Positions 42,061-53,292 are shown, counted from the stretch's first letter. The stretch: 64,000 nt of DNA from Chrysoporthe austroafricana (GCA_001051155.2 JYIP02000002.1:2363583-2427582); one strand, 5' to 3'. Program-made: numbers and translations. The notes: generated by a model not told the origin, from the sequence alone.

Positions 42061-44358
42061 CTACTGCTCCTCGGCATCACGCGGCTTGCCCTCCTCGGTG
42101 ATGTCGCGACCGCGCCCCACGGCTGACGCCGACCCGTGGAGGGCCTCGCTCTCGCGCTCGACCTCCTTCTCCATCTCGTCAGCCTCGTCATCCGCGGACC
42201 TGCCCTCCGCCTCGCTCTTCTCGCGCGCCTCCTTCTCCTCCTTGTCCTGGCGCTTGAGCTTCTTCAGCTGCTGCTCGACCACGCCGGCGTCGATGTCCTC
42301 CAGGTTCAGCTTCTGCAGGATCGAGCCCACCAGGAAGCGATACTGGGTGTGCCCGACGACGAGATCCGACACGTCCACATTCTCGATGCCGCCAACATCG
42401 GGGATGGCCTGCAGGCCGGCGATGCCGTACTGCAGGCTGTTCGCGCGGTACAGGAAAGCAAGGAGGTAGTCACTGCTCGAGTACACGTTGATGACCCTGC
42501 CGGCCACAACGGACCGGATCCGGCGCCACAGCAGAGGGTCCGACGGGACCGGCCCGCCGACCAGGCAGACGGACTCGACCAGGCCGAACGCCTTGCGGTT
42601 TGCGAGCTCGCTCAGGCACGAGTACACCACCCTCGCGCCAAGCGAGTACCCTATGAGCGTCACGGGCCTCTCGCCCTGGACCTTGTTGACCAGCGCGTCG
42701 GCAAGCACGACGCCCGCCTTCTCGCTGCGCGCCATCGCGACGCTGAACGGGTTGTCGATGATGCGCGAGGCCTTCGCGAGGCCGTAGGGCAGGACCAGGG
42801 CGGAGGCCAGGGATGCGAAGATGGTCCGGCTCAGGATCTCCTTCTTGGCGAAGCTCCAGGCGTAGCTCTTGATGTATGTGTTGATCGCGTGGCCGAGGCG
42901 GAGCAGCGCCTTGAGTTCCCAGCGTAGGGCAAAGGCCTCGGTGCTGTGCCCGCTGATGACTTGCCAGGGCAGGCCTACCTCGTCCTCTTCGGCGAGCCAC
43001 CCTGAGATCCCGACCGCCACGCGGAGGTGTCGTGCGTTCTTGTCGTCTTGCGTGCCCCGCTGGAAGAGAGAGGGTTTGTTGATGGGCAGGAAGGCAAAGT
43101 CTTCAACCTCCTTGGCGTATTCATCAACCATCTTCCCTGTCATCCGACCACCGTAGGCGCCGAAGAGCACGCCAACAAGAGGCGCCGAGCCTGCCAGAGC
43201 CCCAAGATATCCGGCAGTCGCAGTCGCCCCGAGCCCAAGGCCACCCATCACGCTGCCAACGCCGGCGGCGAGCAGAGGTGCGGCCAAACCGCCCGTGACC
43301 CCGATCAGGACGGCTCCAGCCACGGCACCAAGGCCGACCTTCCACCTCCTCGCAGTCGAATTCTCCGCTGCCTTCCTCTTGGTCTCCTCGTCGGCGTTCA
43401 TCTGCTGCTTGGCTACCTCGAGAAGGCCTTTGGCAGTGGACATCTCGTCCTGGGCCAAGATGTCCATCGATAGACCGAGAGAGCTCGTCAGGCGCAGCAT
43501 CAGCACCCGAGATTCAGCTGCATATGACTCCAGCCCTAGCAGCAGAAGCAGTATCGAATGCATGATGAGGATACGTCGAGCATCACTCAGATCTCGGAGA
43601 GGTGTCTCTAGTGGCGGAAAGATCTGCTGTAGGCGCTCTTGTTCGTTGTTGTTCGTGGCTGGCTGCTCCCGACTCGAGGGGCGGGATGATTGCTCCGAGT
43701 TGGCGGTGCCATCGTCTTCCTCTCGATGATTCACGGCCTCTCCGACTCTCTGCAGGACCTTGTCCCGCCAGTCATCAAAATGGTCGAGACAAGCCTCCTT
43801 CAGCATCACATTCTCGGGCTTTGAGAGGTCCTTTATGCGGTTCTCCAGGGCTTTCCGTTTCTTCTCTTCTGCCTTCAGATCTGCCTCTGCATCTGTACTC
43901 GAGCCTTCGAGCTTCGGCACGTCCCCTTCCAGCTCACTCTTCGTATTCTCCTCTCTCTTCTCGTCTGCCACGGCGAGGGTTTCCGTGCCCGCAGCCTTTG
44001 ACGAGGCCTCTTCTGCGCTATGCATCTTCTCTGGCGATTCTTCAGGGTCTTCGTGAGTCCGCTTCTCCTCGGCCTGATCTGCTGACTCTGCGTCGACCTT
44101 CACGGCCTCATCCTCCCGGGGCCGGGCTGCGGAGGGTCCGATCTTCAGCGGTGTGCTGACCTCGGTTTTGTTCGGGTCAAAGGTGTCGAGGATTTGTGTC
44201 CGCATCCCCTCCATCAGGCCTGCAATGAGGAGCATCAGGTTCACTCTATCCTCCCGCGTGGGCAGGACGGTGGTGAGGGACTCTTCCCGGCCATTATTGC
44301 CCGCCTTGAGGTTGGAGACCTCCCCCCTCTCCGTCAGGTTCTTGAGCTTGGAGAGCAT
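42061..44358 (-). CDS. DUF726 alpha/beta-hydrolase membrane protein (Mil1/TMCO4-like)
   Basis: One minus-strand exon encodes 765 residues. In yeast the family member Mil1 is a putative lipase that interacts with the clathrin adaptor medium chain at the Golgi. The N-terminal third is charged and Glu/Lys-rich and looks disordered. A Gly/Ala-rich hydrophobic region (two or three membrane segments, with LAAPLLAAGVGSVMGGLGLG) precedes RMTGKMVDEYAKEVEDFAFL. The hydrolase part has SGWLAEEDEVGLPW and the nucleophile elbow GYSLGAR (Ser about residue 570). Then come VCLVGGPVPSDPLLWRRIR, GRVINVYSSSDYLLAFLYR and VGHTQYRF. The last supplies a plausible catalytic His, and SSSD the Asp. The tail is a long charged coiled coil. 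The lack of introns is notable at this length. Lipid-hydrolase activity is inferred from family. Confidence 0.88.
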   Translation of the reverse strand: MLSKLKNLTERGEVSNLKAGNNGREESLTTVLPTREDRVNLMLLIAGLMEGMRTQILDTFDPNKTEVSTPLKIGPSAARPREDEAVKVDAESADQAEEKRTHEDPEESPEKMHSAEEASSKAAGTETLAVADEKREENTKSELEGDVPKLEGSSTDAEADLKAEEKKRKALENRIKDLSKPENVMLKEACLDHFDDWRDKVLQRVGEAVNHREEDDGTANSEQSSRPSSREQPATNNNEQERLQQIFPPLETPLRDLSDARRILIMHSILLLLLGLESYAAESRVLMLRLTSSLGLSMDILAQDEMSTAKGLLEVAKQQMNADEETKRKAAENSTARRWKVGLGAVAGAVLIGVTGGLAAPLLAAGVGSVMGGLGLGATATAGYLGALAGSAPLVGVLFGAYGGRMTGKMVDEYAKEVEDFAFLPINKPSLFQRGTQDDKNARHLRVAVGISGWLAEEDEVGLPWQVISGHSTEAFALRWELKALLRLGHAINTYIKSYAWSFAKKEILSRTIFASLASALVLPYGLAKASRIIDNPFSVAMARSEKAGVVLADALVNKVQGERPVTLIGYSLGARVVYSCLSELANRKAFGLVESVCLVGGPVPSDPLLWRRIRSVVAGRVINVYSSSDYLLAFLYRANSLQYGIAGLQAIPDVGGIENVDVSDLVVGHTQYRFLVGSILQKLNLEDIDAGVVEQQLKKLKRQDKEEKEAREKSEAEGRSADDEADEMEKEVERESEALHGSASAVGRGRDITEEGKPRDAEEQ

Positions 44359-45178
44359 CTGTCAAGATATTTCCTGGGCAGTCGGAGTGAAGCAAGACTC
44401 AGGACCGTAAATGCCCTCTCCTCATGTTGGGGGTTGTTGTCCACATGACTACTCCCCTCCCTTCACAGAGGCCATGTCACGCCAGCTGGTCCGTGTCGCA
44501 GAACACACGTTGCGACGGCGGGTAGTAGGCGTGATGTCATGGCCTTCCTGTCTAGGAAGGTCAGGGTTAGGGTCCATAGAGATCTTGTTTCTGCTCGAGG
44601 GATCGTCACGCAGCAACGGTAGCCTTGAACCTGAGGTCGCACATGAAGCACCATGACGATTGTGGCAGCGGGCTGATCAGGAGCGAGACCACGCGTGCCA
44701 AGGAATCACGGGCAGGTCTCGAACTCAAGTCCAGAACTATGCAGCGGCTGGAGCAGGGCATGCAGCTAAGTAGGGATGAATGATCCCATCGAGCTGGAAC
44801 ACTAAAACTGGTCTCCTTTTAGTACACGGTCCAACAGCCCCGTGGCGCTGACCTCATGGGTCGTCATTTTGCTGCTTCCCCTCAGCACCTCCTGTATTTC
44901 CACCGATGAAGTTAATAAAGGCGCGATTGTACTGGCCTGAAAATGAGATCATGGTGTCTGAGAATGATTCCCCGGATCTTGCTAAATCGAGAACCTATAC
45001 GCGCTCTGATGTCAGCGCTGAGAACTAGTGTTCATCCCAAGATGGATTCAGGCGTTGATATAACTGGACGATGCTCCCATGGTCAAGGTTTGGTTTTTGT
45101 AAGAATCTAATCAAGCAGCAAATCCACACGGAGAACCCAAACTTGAATTCAAATTTTCACAGTGTCCAAATCGGCAAC
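44359..45178. other. Intergenic between divergent genes
   Basis: Promoter region for the DUF726 gene (minus) and the hydrophilic-protein gene (plus). No gene seen. A weak GATATAA element lies near 45057. Confidence 0.4.
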
Positions 45179-46400
45179 ATGGGTCTCGGGACTAAGATCA
45201 AGGAGGCTCTTCGGGGTGACGAGCATGAGCCTGAGTATGATTCTCGCAGGTCACAGATGCCGGGAACTTTTGAGAACGATGAGCTCCATCAGAGGCACAG
45301 TGATGGAAAGCCATACACCGCACCACATGGTAGTATGGTGGGCAATAAAGATAACACGGGCGTCGCTGGTGTAGGCTCTGGTATGTTCATACCCCACGGG
45401 GTCTCTCCGCAACAGCGTCCGCCTGCTCACACATCAAGAAGGCCAGGCCACCTCTGGAAGACATCATGACAAGCTCCACAAAGATGTCGATGAGTATGGC
45501 TCCTCTAGGGACGGTCAAAACACGGCCAAGCACGGTCACCGGCCCACAGACTCGGGTGTCGGCCTGGGCGGCTCAGTGCCCGCAGGGGATCCCACCCAGA
45601 AAGACGCCGCGTACTGGGGCGACATGCCTCAGGGTGGCCAGGGAATGACCAGGGATCTCCCTGAGCGCTCCGGCCTGGGCGGAAACCCCAAGGCAACGTC
45701 TGCCGGTCACCACGACAACCTCGTCGGCGACCAGGCCGTGGGCGGAGGCGTGTACAACTCGGTGACAGGCGCGGGGAGCCAAGAGCATGCTGGGACGCGG
45801 ACCACCGGCCACTCCGGCGGCGTCACGGGTGATCCCATGTCATCCGGCAGCAAAGGAATTCCCCTGTCTTCTGGCAGCACTGGCAACACCTACGACCAGA
45901 AAACTTCGCTCCGAGGCAACGGCGCCCCGACGTCCCGGACAGACCACACCGGAGCAGGACTGGCGGGAGCTGGCGCTGCCGCCGGCGCCGCTGGTGCTGC
46001 CGGATATGCGGCACACGAGTACGGCCACCAGGGACACGGCGATACAGGCTATAGTGGTGACAAGATGGGCTACAGTGGTGGTCAACACTCCACTGCTGGC
46101 GGCGCTCCAGCCCCGGGCATGCCGCGCAGCAGCATGCTCGAGCCTGACCAGGGGCCCACCGGCTCGACGTCCCACCCGGGTAGCGGAGGTCTTGCAACTA
46201 GCTCCGCCTCCACTGCCAATCCGACCGCCGGCACAAACCCGTCTGCGGCACCGGCGGCGCCCGGCGCAGGCAGTACGCCAGGACACTTCGGTCCTGGACA
46301 TCAGGGCTCCAAGGTTCTTCACACGTGTCAGCACTGTGGGCGCGACAACGACATCAGCAGATACTTCAGCAAGGACGTTGTATATCGCCTTGACCAGTAG
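45179..46400 (+). CDS. Hydrophilic Gly/Ala/Ser/His-rich protein with C-terminal CxxC motif (stress-protein-like)
   Basis: Two exons (45179-45380, 45439-46400) encode 387 residues. The intron (GTATGT...AAG, 58 bp) is needed to join MGLGTKIKEALRGDEHEPEY... to GRHHDKLHKDVDEYGSSRDG; without it both halves end in stops. The protein is almost free of hydrophobic residues: Gly, Ser, Thr, His and Asp dominate. It has loosely repeated NP-/TGxTG-type blocks, one Ala/Gly helix (about residues 240-262) and a conserved-looking end, VLHTCQHCGRDNDISRYFS, with a CxxC pair. The composition resembles fungal hydrophilins and LEA-like stress proteins, but I cannot assign a named family. A cytosolic disordered protein induced by stress is inference. 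The 3' end lies 240 bp from the remains of the NLR gene. Confidence 0.72.
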
Positions 46401-46639
46401 GTTGTTAGTTTCGGAAGGAGATGGGCATGATCAGCTGCGCTGCGTGTAATGTAATTTAGTCACGGCACTTTATATGAATGATTCATCCACTATGCGTCAA
46501 GTTCGACATGTTCGAGTGGCCCAATGTCAGTAACCCTGCTCCCAGCTTTGTATGCTGACTTCGACGACTCTAACATCACACGTATCGCAAAACCCCTAGT
46601 TGTTCACCTTCTTGCTTCTCAGACTGTCCGGAGAAGGAT

Positions 46640-48711
46640 GGGCAGAGCAACGATAGAAGGGGATTCCACAAACCGGAAGACATATGGCAAGGTTTGTCCG
46701 CATGCAGCCCAAGAGTCTAACAAGCGATCATGATCATCTTATTCTGGGAAGTGCGAGTCTACTGTGCTTAGTGCTAGCTGGAAGACTTGGAGTGCCTGGT
46801 CGTCATTCAACTGGCCTAAAATCGTTGCCTGGATCAATATGTGCATGCTGTACGTGACACTATAGAGCAGTTGAGGCGTTTGAGACAGATGAGCATTTAC
46901 CCTATGAGATAGAACGATTAGCTTTGGATGACGTCTAGAAATGGTACGCTAGAGGCTTAAGCTTGGTAGTGTAACTGTTCATCATGAGCCTTAGAAAGAG
47001 CAACGCGCAGATAGGTCTCTCCAGCCTCTCAACATCTAAAGTTGGAAGGGTCTTGTGGGGTAATGCGTGCATAGAGTTGACTTATGTGGCATCATCGACG
47101 ATGAAAATGGAATCGAAACGATCACTGAAATCGGTTCGAAGAGACTGTTCAGGAAGTCCATCTGGATCCAAATGGGCGAGATAAGCTGCCGGCATCAATC
47201 TCTCTGAGCTGAGAGCCTTAAGCGAATGATCCCACAGGGAAGCCAGATTCGTCCGGTGGTAATAATCCGGCTGACTGAGCTGGTTGATCTGGGAATTGAT
47301 ATTGACGAGTGATTCCGCACTCCCGCATAATCAGCCAGATGACTTGGGACATAGCCAAGGGAAGGCCACCACGTGAATTGCAGATGCGTTTTGCAGCATC
47401 CAAGTTATGCCTCAAAGGCGTGATGAGCACGTGAGCAGAAGATACGTCGATATGGGCGGTTGAATGAGAAGTTGATTTCGGCTTGTCATGACAATGCTTC
47501 CATGTATAGCTGTAGGAATGAAATCGCTGGCGTCGTCATATGTTCAACGTTGTCAAATATCAGCAGCCAAATATGATCTGAGATGCAAGCATCCATTGTG
47601 AAGAGGCATAAGGAGGAGCATTTTCTTTACATGTTGAGCCACTTCTTCGTCACATCAATTAATGAGTCCAGCGACCTCTGACCATGGGAGGCCGTTGTGA
47701 GGCCCACTTCAGTAGCAATATCTTAATAGGCTTGCGATATCTTGAATTTGGCATTTGCTACTACCCAGAATATTGCACTAAAGTCGTCAAAGTGAAGATA
47801 GGCAAACTACAACGCAAGTTAAGACTTTCCAATCCCCCTACGGCCAATGACACTTGTAATTCTCAATCTTCTATGGGGGTCCACTGAATTTTGTAGCTGT
47901 TCGAGTTCATTGGTCCTGCCAAAGAATGCCGAGTTTGCCACGTGCGGCAGTATGCGGTAGGATGTGTTGGGTTGCGGCTGTAGGGATGACGGGAGGTGGT
48001 GAGGCCGTGGCCAGGTGAATGTTGGATAGAATCTCTTGGTGGCCTCTGGTGGTCATACTCTGCAAGCGGAGATGCAGGCCAACGAACGTCTCGGTGTCGA
48101 TCCATTGGATGTGCTCTCAAATGCTGTTGAAAAGTCAAGTGAGCTCGCCTGTGAGCCTCTGTGGTTTGCCCCGACCTAGATCAATGCCGAGCAAATTTGC
48201 TAGGTATGGGATTACCAAAATAATGCAATGAAAAAGCCATTGAGGTATTTTCGGTGCATCGTACTTATTGGGTGTTTCTCTATGAAGCTTGTTACCTGAA
48301 TGCAAAGCTGGATAAGATTGCGGTATAAGCCACACACTGCTTTTTCAATCCGATTCGACACACCAAACAGGTCGACGAAGCTCGTCACACGAGGAAGATG
48401 TCTTTCTAAGTAATTCAGAATCTCTGAAATACTTTCCAGATAGGCTCGATGACGAAGAAAAACCTTGATATTAGCTCAGCTGTCGAAGTCTAAAGACTTT
48501 CATGTTGCAAGCAATGACGGCCAACCGAGTGGGGTTTCATTGTTGGGATACTTACCTCCATGAATAAGAAGAATGATCCCCAAACAAGACCCTCAATTTC
48601 CAGGTTAGAAGACACCAGTATGCTAATTGCCTCTGCAAAAAATTTGAGTTGTTTGAAGAAGGGTTCCAGGCTGGTCAGAAGCTTCGAAACAGTGCGTTTC
48701 TTGTAGGCCAT
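46640..48711 (-). pseudogene. Degenerate NLR (STAND) gene: helical N-terminal domain, NB-ARC, truncated superstructure
   Basis: Read on the minus strand, pieces of a fungal NLR appear in order. First is LEPFFKQLKFFAEAISILV with SNLEIEGLVWGSFFLFMEV (48711-48556), ending at an intact GTAAGT donor. Next is YLESISEILNYLERHLPRV and RIEKAVCGLYRNLIQLCIQ (about 48448-48300), again ending in GTAAC. Then EHIQWIDTETFVGLHLRLQS (near 48100). The NB-ARC P-loop VIGRRGIGKS ends at 47822. LAL-stop-FAYLHFDDFSAIFWVVAN follows. Walker B is WLLIFDNVEH (near 47550), then RGGLPLAMSQVIWLI (near 47370), LAHLDPDGLPEQSL (near 47180) and LLDSWAACGQTLPYV (near 46690). At least eight in-frame stops sit where relatives have Gln or Arg. 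NLRs act as intracellular non-self sensors. This copy cannot make a full protein. Any C-terminal repeats are missing. RIP is the likely cause. Confidence 0.8.
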
Positions 48712-49391
48712 TGGCCCCTAACTAGCTCGTGACGAAGACTCTCAAAGCTTCCGATAGACTGGAGCCTCTGATGTTGAGCTGTAGGGAGATCTGGCTCGAA
48801 TATCTCTAAAGCACCCTTCCAAAATACCTTGCAAAATCAACTCTGCAGAAGGAGACGAAGTCATGTTGAAAATGTGTCAGTTCTCATCCGTTCTGTATGT
48901 AAGAGAGACAGGGCGTTAGATCATGAGACCTATACCTGATGTGCTTGATCAAACGACTTCATCAGCACTTGTTATTTCCACATCCACATATAATGGAAGT
49001 CCTGAGGTCCACCGTGTTTGTGGGTGGTCGCGTGTTATATGAGGGTCTAGTCTAGGTCTCAACGCCTTAGCCAGTGAATTGAAGGGCTAGAATAGGATGA
49101 GGGTACTATCTTCCCTGATCTTTGGCGCTGTGGCTCCATGTTTGGGTTGCTTGCAGCATTGCAAGAAAGGGCAGTCGAACGAACTCGAATCGCCAGAGTA
49201 GTACTTGCCTAAATAAACAGGACCAGAGGGGTAGAGGGGTACCTCTGGGCTGGTCCTTCCTAAAGAAGGGCCATGCAAACTAGAGTAGGGCGAAACAGAC
49301 CAGTCTGCACCAGCCTTCCTTCCCTCCAATGATCTCTACGACGCTATTTCTCCAATAATTTCCCTTTTTCGATAAACAGCCACCTCTTGGC
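48712..49391. other. Intergenic between the NLR relic and the M1 aminopeptidase
   Basis: It contains the former NLR promoter and the promoter of the aminopeptidase. No gene recognised. Confidence 0.4.
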
Positions 49392-49459
49392 CGACAGCCC
49401 TCCTCTCTCGACAGTCCTCCTTCTTCGACAGCTCTCCTCCTTTGACAGCTCTCGTCTGC
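49392..49459 (+). repeat. Four-copy 17-bp minisatellite in the aminopeptidase leader
   Basis: Units start with CGACAG (last copy TGACAG) at 49392, 49409, 49426 and 49443, each followed by a C/T-rich tail. The period is exactly 17 bp. The array ends 23 bp before the ATG at 49483, so it probably lies in the 5' leader. Confidence 0.9.
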
Positions 49460-49482
49460 TCTTCCTCACTTGACTGCCCGCC

Positions 49483-52453
49483 ATGCCAGACTCAACAAGG
49501 AAGTCGCTTCCAATTCTGCTCAAACCAATCCTCTATGAGATATGCTTGGAGCCTGACTTTCAGGCAGACTCATTTACTGGATCTGCTATCATCTAGTGGG
49601 TAGTCGAGTCGGTAAGCCAGACTGGAGAGTGCTATTGCTGACATCACTTACAACAGCTGTGACGTTCTCAGTAATACCTCGTCCATCAAGCTGCACTGCA
49701 AGTGTATCGATATATCCGCAGCTACGATTAATTACCGAGGAAATACGCTTCACACCGAGTCCATACGGTATTGACCCTCCCTTACTTTCTACACCAATCC
49801 TTCTGACACCGGCCTAGCTATGATGAGGTTGGCGAGACTGTCGAATTGGCAGTGAGCGAAGAACTTCGAGCCTCAGAAGCGGTAAAGATGAGTTTGACAT
49901 ACACTGGAAAGCTCAAGGCAGACCTCGAGGGCTTCTATCGATCCAGCTATACCGAAAACGAAATGGAACACTACATTGCAACTACGCACATGGAGCCCAC
50001 ATACGCCAGACAGGTGTGTAACTGACGATGGCGCTTGCCTGAATAACAAGCTCAAACACGCTAAGGTCTTTCCTTGCTTCGATGAACCGGAATTGAAAGC
50101 AGAGTTTCGCATGTCTGCTGTCGTCGACGAAGCATTCATGTGCTTTTCGAACATGCCGACCAAACATACCTTCCATCTGCCGCAATCCAAGAAATTGGTG
50201 GTGTTCGAAACAACCCCCCGGATGTCCACCTATGTGAGACGAAACAATACTCCTCTTTGAAAAAAAAAAAGTTAGTTTCCATTCTGACAACGGTGCAGTT
50301 AGTTGCCCTGATGACTGGTCCACTGGCCCAAGTCCGGTTTCAAATACAAGAACGTGTGCCCTTGTCAGTCATCTGCCCTTTCGGCAGCGAGGGGGAAGCG
50401 GAATTTGCTTTGAGCCTAGCAGAAAAAGGCCTACAGCTCTTCGAAACCATGTTCGGCATCCCATTCCCACTGCCAAAGCTGGATCTTGGGGCTGTCCCAG
50501 ACTTCTCTACAGGCGCCATGGAGAACTGGGGCCTGATTCTCTTTAGGAAGAACAGCCTGCTTCTGGATCCCGAGGACAGCTCTCTTGAGAAGAAGCAAGA
50601 CATCGCCGAGAATGTCCTCCACGAACTTGCTCACATGTGGTTTGGGAATCTCGTCACCATGAAATACTGGGATGGTTTGTGGTTGAATGAGGGCTTCGCG
50701 ACGCTCATGTCGTGGATGGCGACAGATAAGTTGTTCCCAAGCTGGCATGTCTGGGACAAATATACCGCTGGTTCCCTGCTGCACTTGAACTCGACTCTTT
50801 GAACAAAAGTCACCCTGTCGAGATGGAGATACCAGATGCTACTGAAGCAAAGCAGATCTTTGACGATATCTCCTACAAGAAAGGTTGTTCGATCCTTATG
50901 ATGATCTCGAGCGAGCTGGGACCCGATAATTTCCTCAGTGGCATTAAACTGTACTTGCAACGGCACGCTTACGGTAGTACCGAGTCGGAAGATCTTTGGG
51001 CTGCCTTAGAAGAGGCCACGGGCAAGTCTATCCGGTCAAAGATGCAGATCTGGACTAAACAGCCTGGATACCCTGTGATCAAGGTAACCGAGATCTTGGA
51101 TACAGAAGCGCAAAAGGCCGTGGCCCTTCACCTTCGTCAAGAAAGATTTCTCTCAAATGGTTCTGACGAGGACCAAAGCTCCGACGACTTGTACCCAATT
51201 CGCCTTGAGATCCGAACTATTAGCGGCGTTAAAATGGTCGAGGTCAACACCAAGGAGATAACGGTCCAGATTCCGGAAACAGGTTTTCTGAAAGTCAACG
51301 CAGATCACACCGGCTTCTTTCGAGTGTCATACTCGGCGAGCCATCTTCAAAAGCTGATTCAGGCGGCTGTAGATGACCAGCTGACGTTGCGAGACTGTGT
51401 CGGTCTGTCATGCGACCTGAGGGCCCTGGTTTCTGCTGGGATCAACAAGACCAGCGAGCTCCTAGACCTGTCGATTGGTCTAATGCCCCGGAAAGATTAT
51501 CTCGTGTGGGAGATGATCGATCATAATTTGCGAGCTGTCCAGTCAGCTTTCAAGTTCCACAGCACACTGGTGACCAAGGCACTGAGAAAAGCTGCAGCGG
51601 ACATAATCGGATCCAAATCCTGCGAGCTGGGTTGGGAAATATCAGATAACGATACGGACGATGTAGTATCTTTCAAAGCATCTATGTTCAGTGGCGCTGG
51701 TCTGGCTGGGAATGAGAGGTAAGTCAGCGATCTTTAATGTGATCAAACTTTTCAGAAAATCATGATAACAATCTGCCTAGAATTATAGCTGCAGCGCGCG
51801 ATATGTTTGCCCGGCGGGTAGACGGAGACGAGAAGGCCATCCACCCTTCGCTAAAATGGGAGGTCTTCGGCATAGTTGCAGAGTATGGAGGGAGGCAAGA
51901 GCTGGAAAATCTGCTACATCTTTGGCGAACATCCTCCAGTGAGGACGAGAAGTATCTAGCTCTTGAATGTCTTGGGCGTGCTAGCACGGCGGAACTTGTG
52001 AGATGGGTCCTCGAACTTGCCTTTACGAAAGATGTGAAAGACCAAGACGTAAGTTGACCAGGGGATAATGCCGGACATCCCGCTCAGACAGCATCACTGA
52101 CTTTTAATGCTCGGTAGTTGCATATCTTATTATGGCTCGCGAGCTCCTCGGCTCATGGAGCTAAAGAGCTCTGGAAGTGGACGAAGGAGAATTGGGCCCG
52201 TATCGAGACCTCTGTTCCTGTGGATCTGCGCTGCTTGATTCTGGGAATTGTGCTCGATGGCCTCAGTACTAGCGAGCAGATTTCAGATGTGCGCACTTAC
52301 TTTGAAGCGCGGGACTCGAAGAAAGCATACCATCATGTTCTGGTGCAAAAGCTAGAGCGGATGGAGGTCAGAAGGCACTGGGCTGAGCGCGATGCAAATA
52401 ACGTTAAGACTTGGCTGTCAAACTATGATGCTTCGCAGAGGAGAATTAGTTAA
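49483..52453 (+). CDS. M1-family zinc aminopeptidase, apparent frameshift in exon 5
   Basis: Seven exons: 49483-49595, 49657-49767, 49818-50013, 50066-50233, 50299-51718, 51781-52048 and 52118-52453. With one missing base supplied they would give about 870 residues, normal for the Ape2/leucine-aminopeptidase branch. Landmarks in order are [38 protein letters not shown], the substrate motif GAMENWG (about 268-274), the zinc motif [12 protein letters not shown] (HEXXH about 304-308), [12 protein letters not shown] (third zinc ligand Glu), and the C-terminal helical domain ending [15 protein letters not shown]. Between 50771 and 50787 the frame changes: GSLL in one frame gives way to [16 protein letters not shown] in another. 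No intron explains this. It is either a sequencing error or a recent null mutation. All other exons are clean, which favours error or very recent loss. Cytosolic peptide trimming is the family role. Confidence 0.8.
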
Positions 52454-52749
52454 TAGAGCTGAGGAGTTTTTAGGCCAAGAACTGCATAAGGCTAATTTGT
52501 GCTTTGGTTTGTTCCCTCATAGAAAAATGAACGTATCTTGGGCTACGAATCGTGGCCCCAGGTCAGTTTAAAACGTTCCCGAATTTTGTATGACGACAGG
52601 GTTGGGAATTAACGAAAAAACAGTGGGGAATTCTACTGGAATGCAGCTGGGAGTACGTAACCCTGACTACCTTCGGTTGTCTCGTCTCGCAAACGTCAGA
52701 ATTTGATGCTGAAGTTCAGCTTCAAGGCTCCGGCTCCACATCGGCAAAA
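52454..52749. other. Short intergenic region
   Basis: About 300 bp holding the 3' end of the aminopeptidase and the leader of the next gene. Nothing else seen. Confidence 0.4.
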
Positions 52750-53292
52750 ATGTCATCGACAGATCCATCAGACACAAAGGCTCCCGTTGACGGTGCATCG
52801 GCCTCGGCGTTAAATCCACAACACCCAAGTCTACCACCCAACGTCTCCATCTTCTCGCCTCGGGAACCGACAGCCTCGAAAGCTCTCCTGGAAGGCCGCA
52901 TCTTCACCCGCCTCACCGTCAGCTCTCAGACGGAACCTGCAAAACTCGCTGAAGCCCTCAAGGCGAGCTCGGATATCACCCAAAATTTCTGCCTGAGCCA
53001 TGGGAATGTGGCGCTGCTTTTTGACGCCGAGCAGGAGGGCGTGGAGGACTTGAAAGATTCACACCACGAGCACGTTAGGGCGGTGTGTCTGGCTCTCAAG
53101 AACTGGGACATAGGTCTGGATATCGCTGGCTGTGTGTTTGATGCCTCGGAGGCGCTGCAAGCTGGATTCCAATTCGACAGGCTGAGCGACGGGGCGGTGA
53201 TGGTGATTGACTTGATGAATAATGGGGATGACGACTCGGACGATGAGGCTGATCTCGAGGGTCTGTTGGCCGGAGCGGAGGTAGTCCAATAG
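52750..53292 (+). CDS. Hypothetical protein, 180 aa
   Basis: I do not recognise this protein. A single exon encodes 180 residues, with AAAAATG start context. Residues 1-35 are Ser/Pro/Ala-rich and probably disordered. From about residue 40 the sequence looks folded and alternates alpha and beta patterns: LEGRIFTRLTVSSQTEPAKL, FCLSHGNVALLFDAEQEGVE, HHEHVRAVCLALKNWDIGLD, then IAGCVFDASEALQAGFQFDR. The end is acidic (DDDSDDEADLEGLL). No signal peptide or membrane segment. Even codon use and a stable fold-like pattern support a real gene. It is convergent with the EthD-like gene, 390 bp between stops. Confidence 0.65.
   Translation: MSSTDPSDTKAPVDGASASALNPQHPSLPPNVSIFSPREPTASKALLEGRIFTRLTVSSQTEPAKLAEALKASSDITQNFCLSHGNVALLFDAEQEGVEDLKDSHHEHVRAVCLALKNWDIGLDIAGCVFDASEALQAGFQFDRLSDGAVMVIDLMNNGDDDSDDEADLEGLLAGAEVVQ

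Noticed and set aside
44690..44730. tRNA-like B-box (AGTTCGAGACC, minus strand)
   Set aside because: No paired T-stem and no A-box at the right distance.
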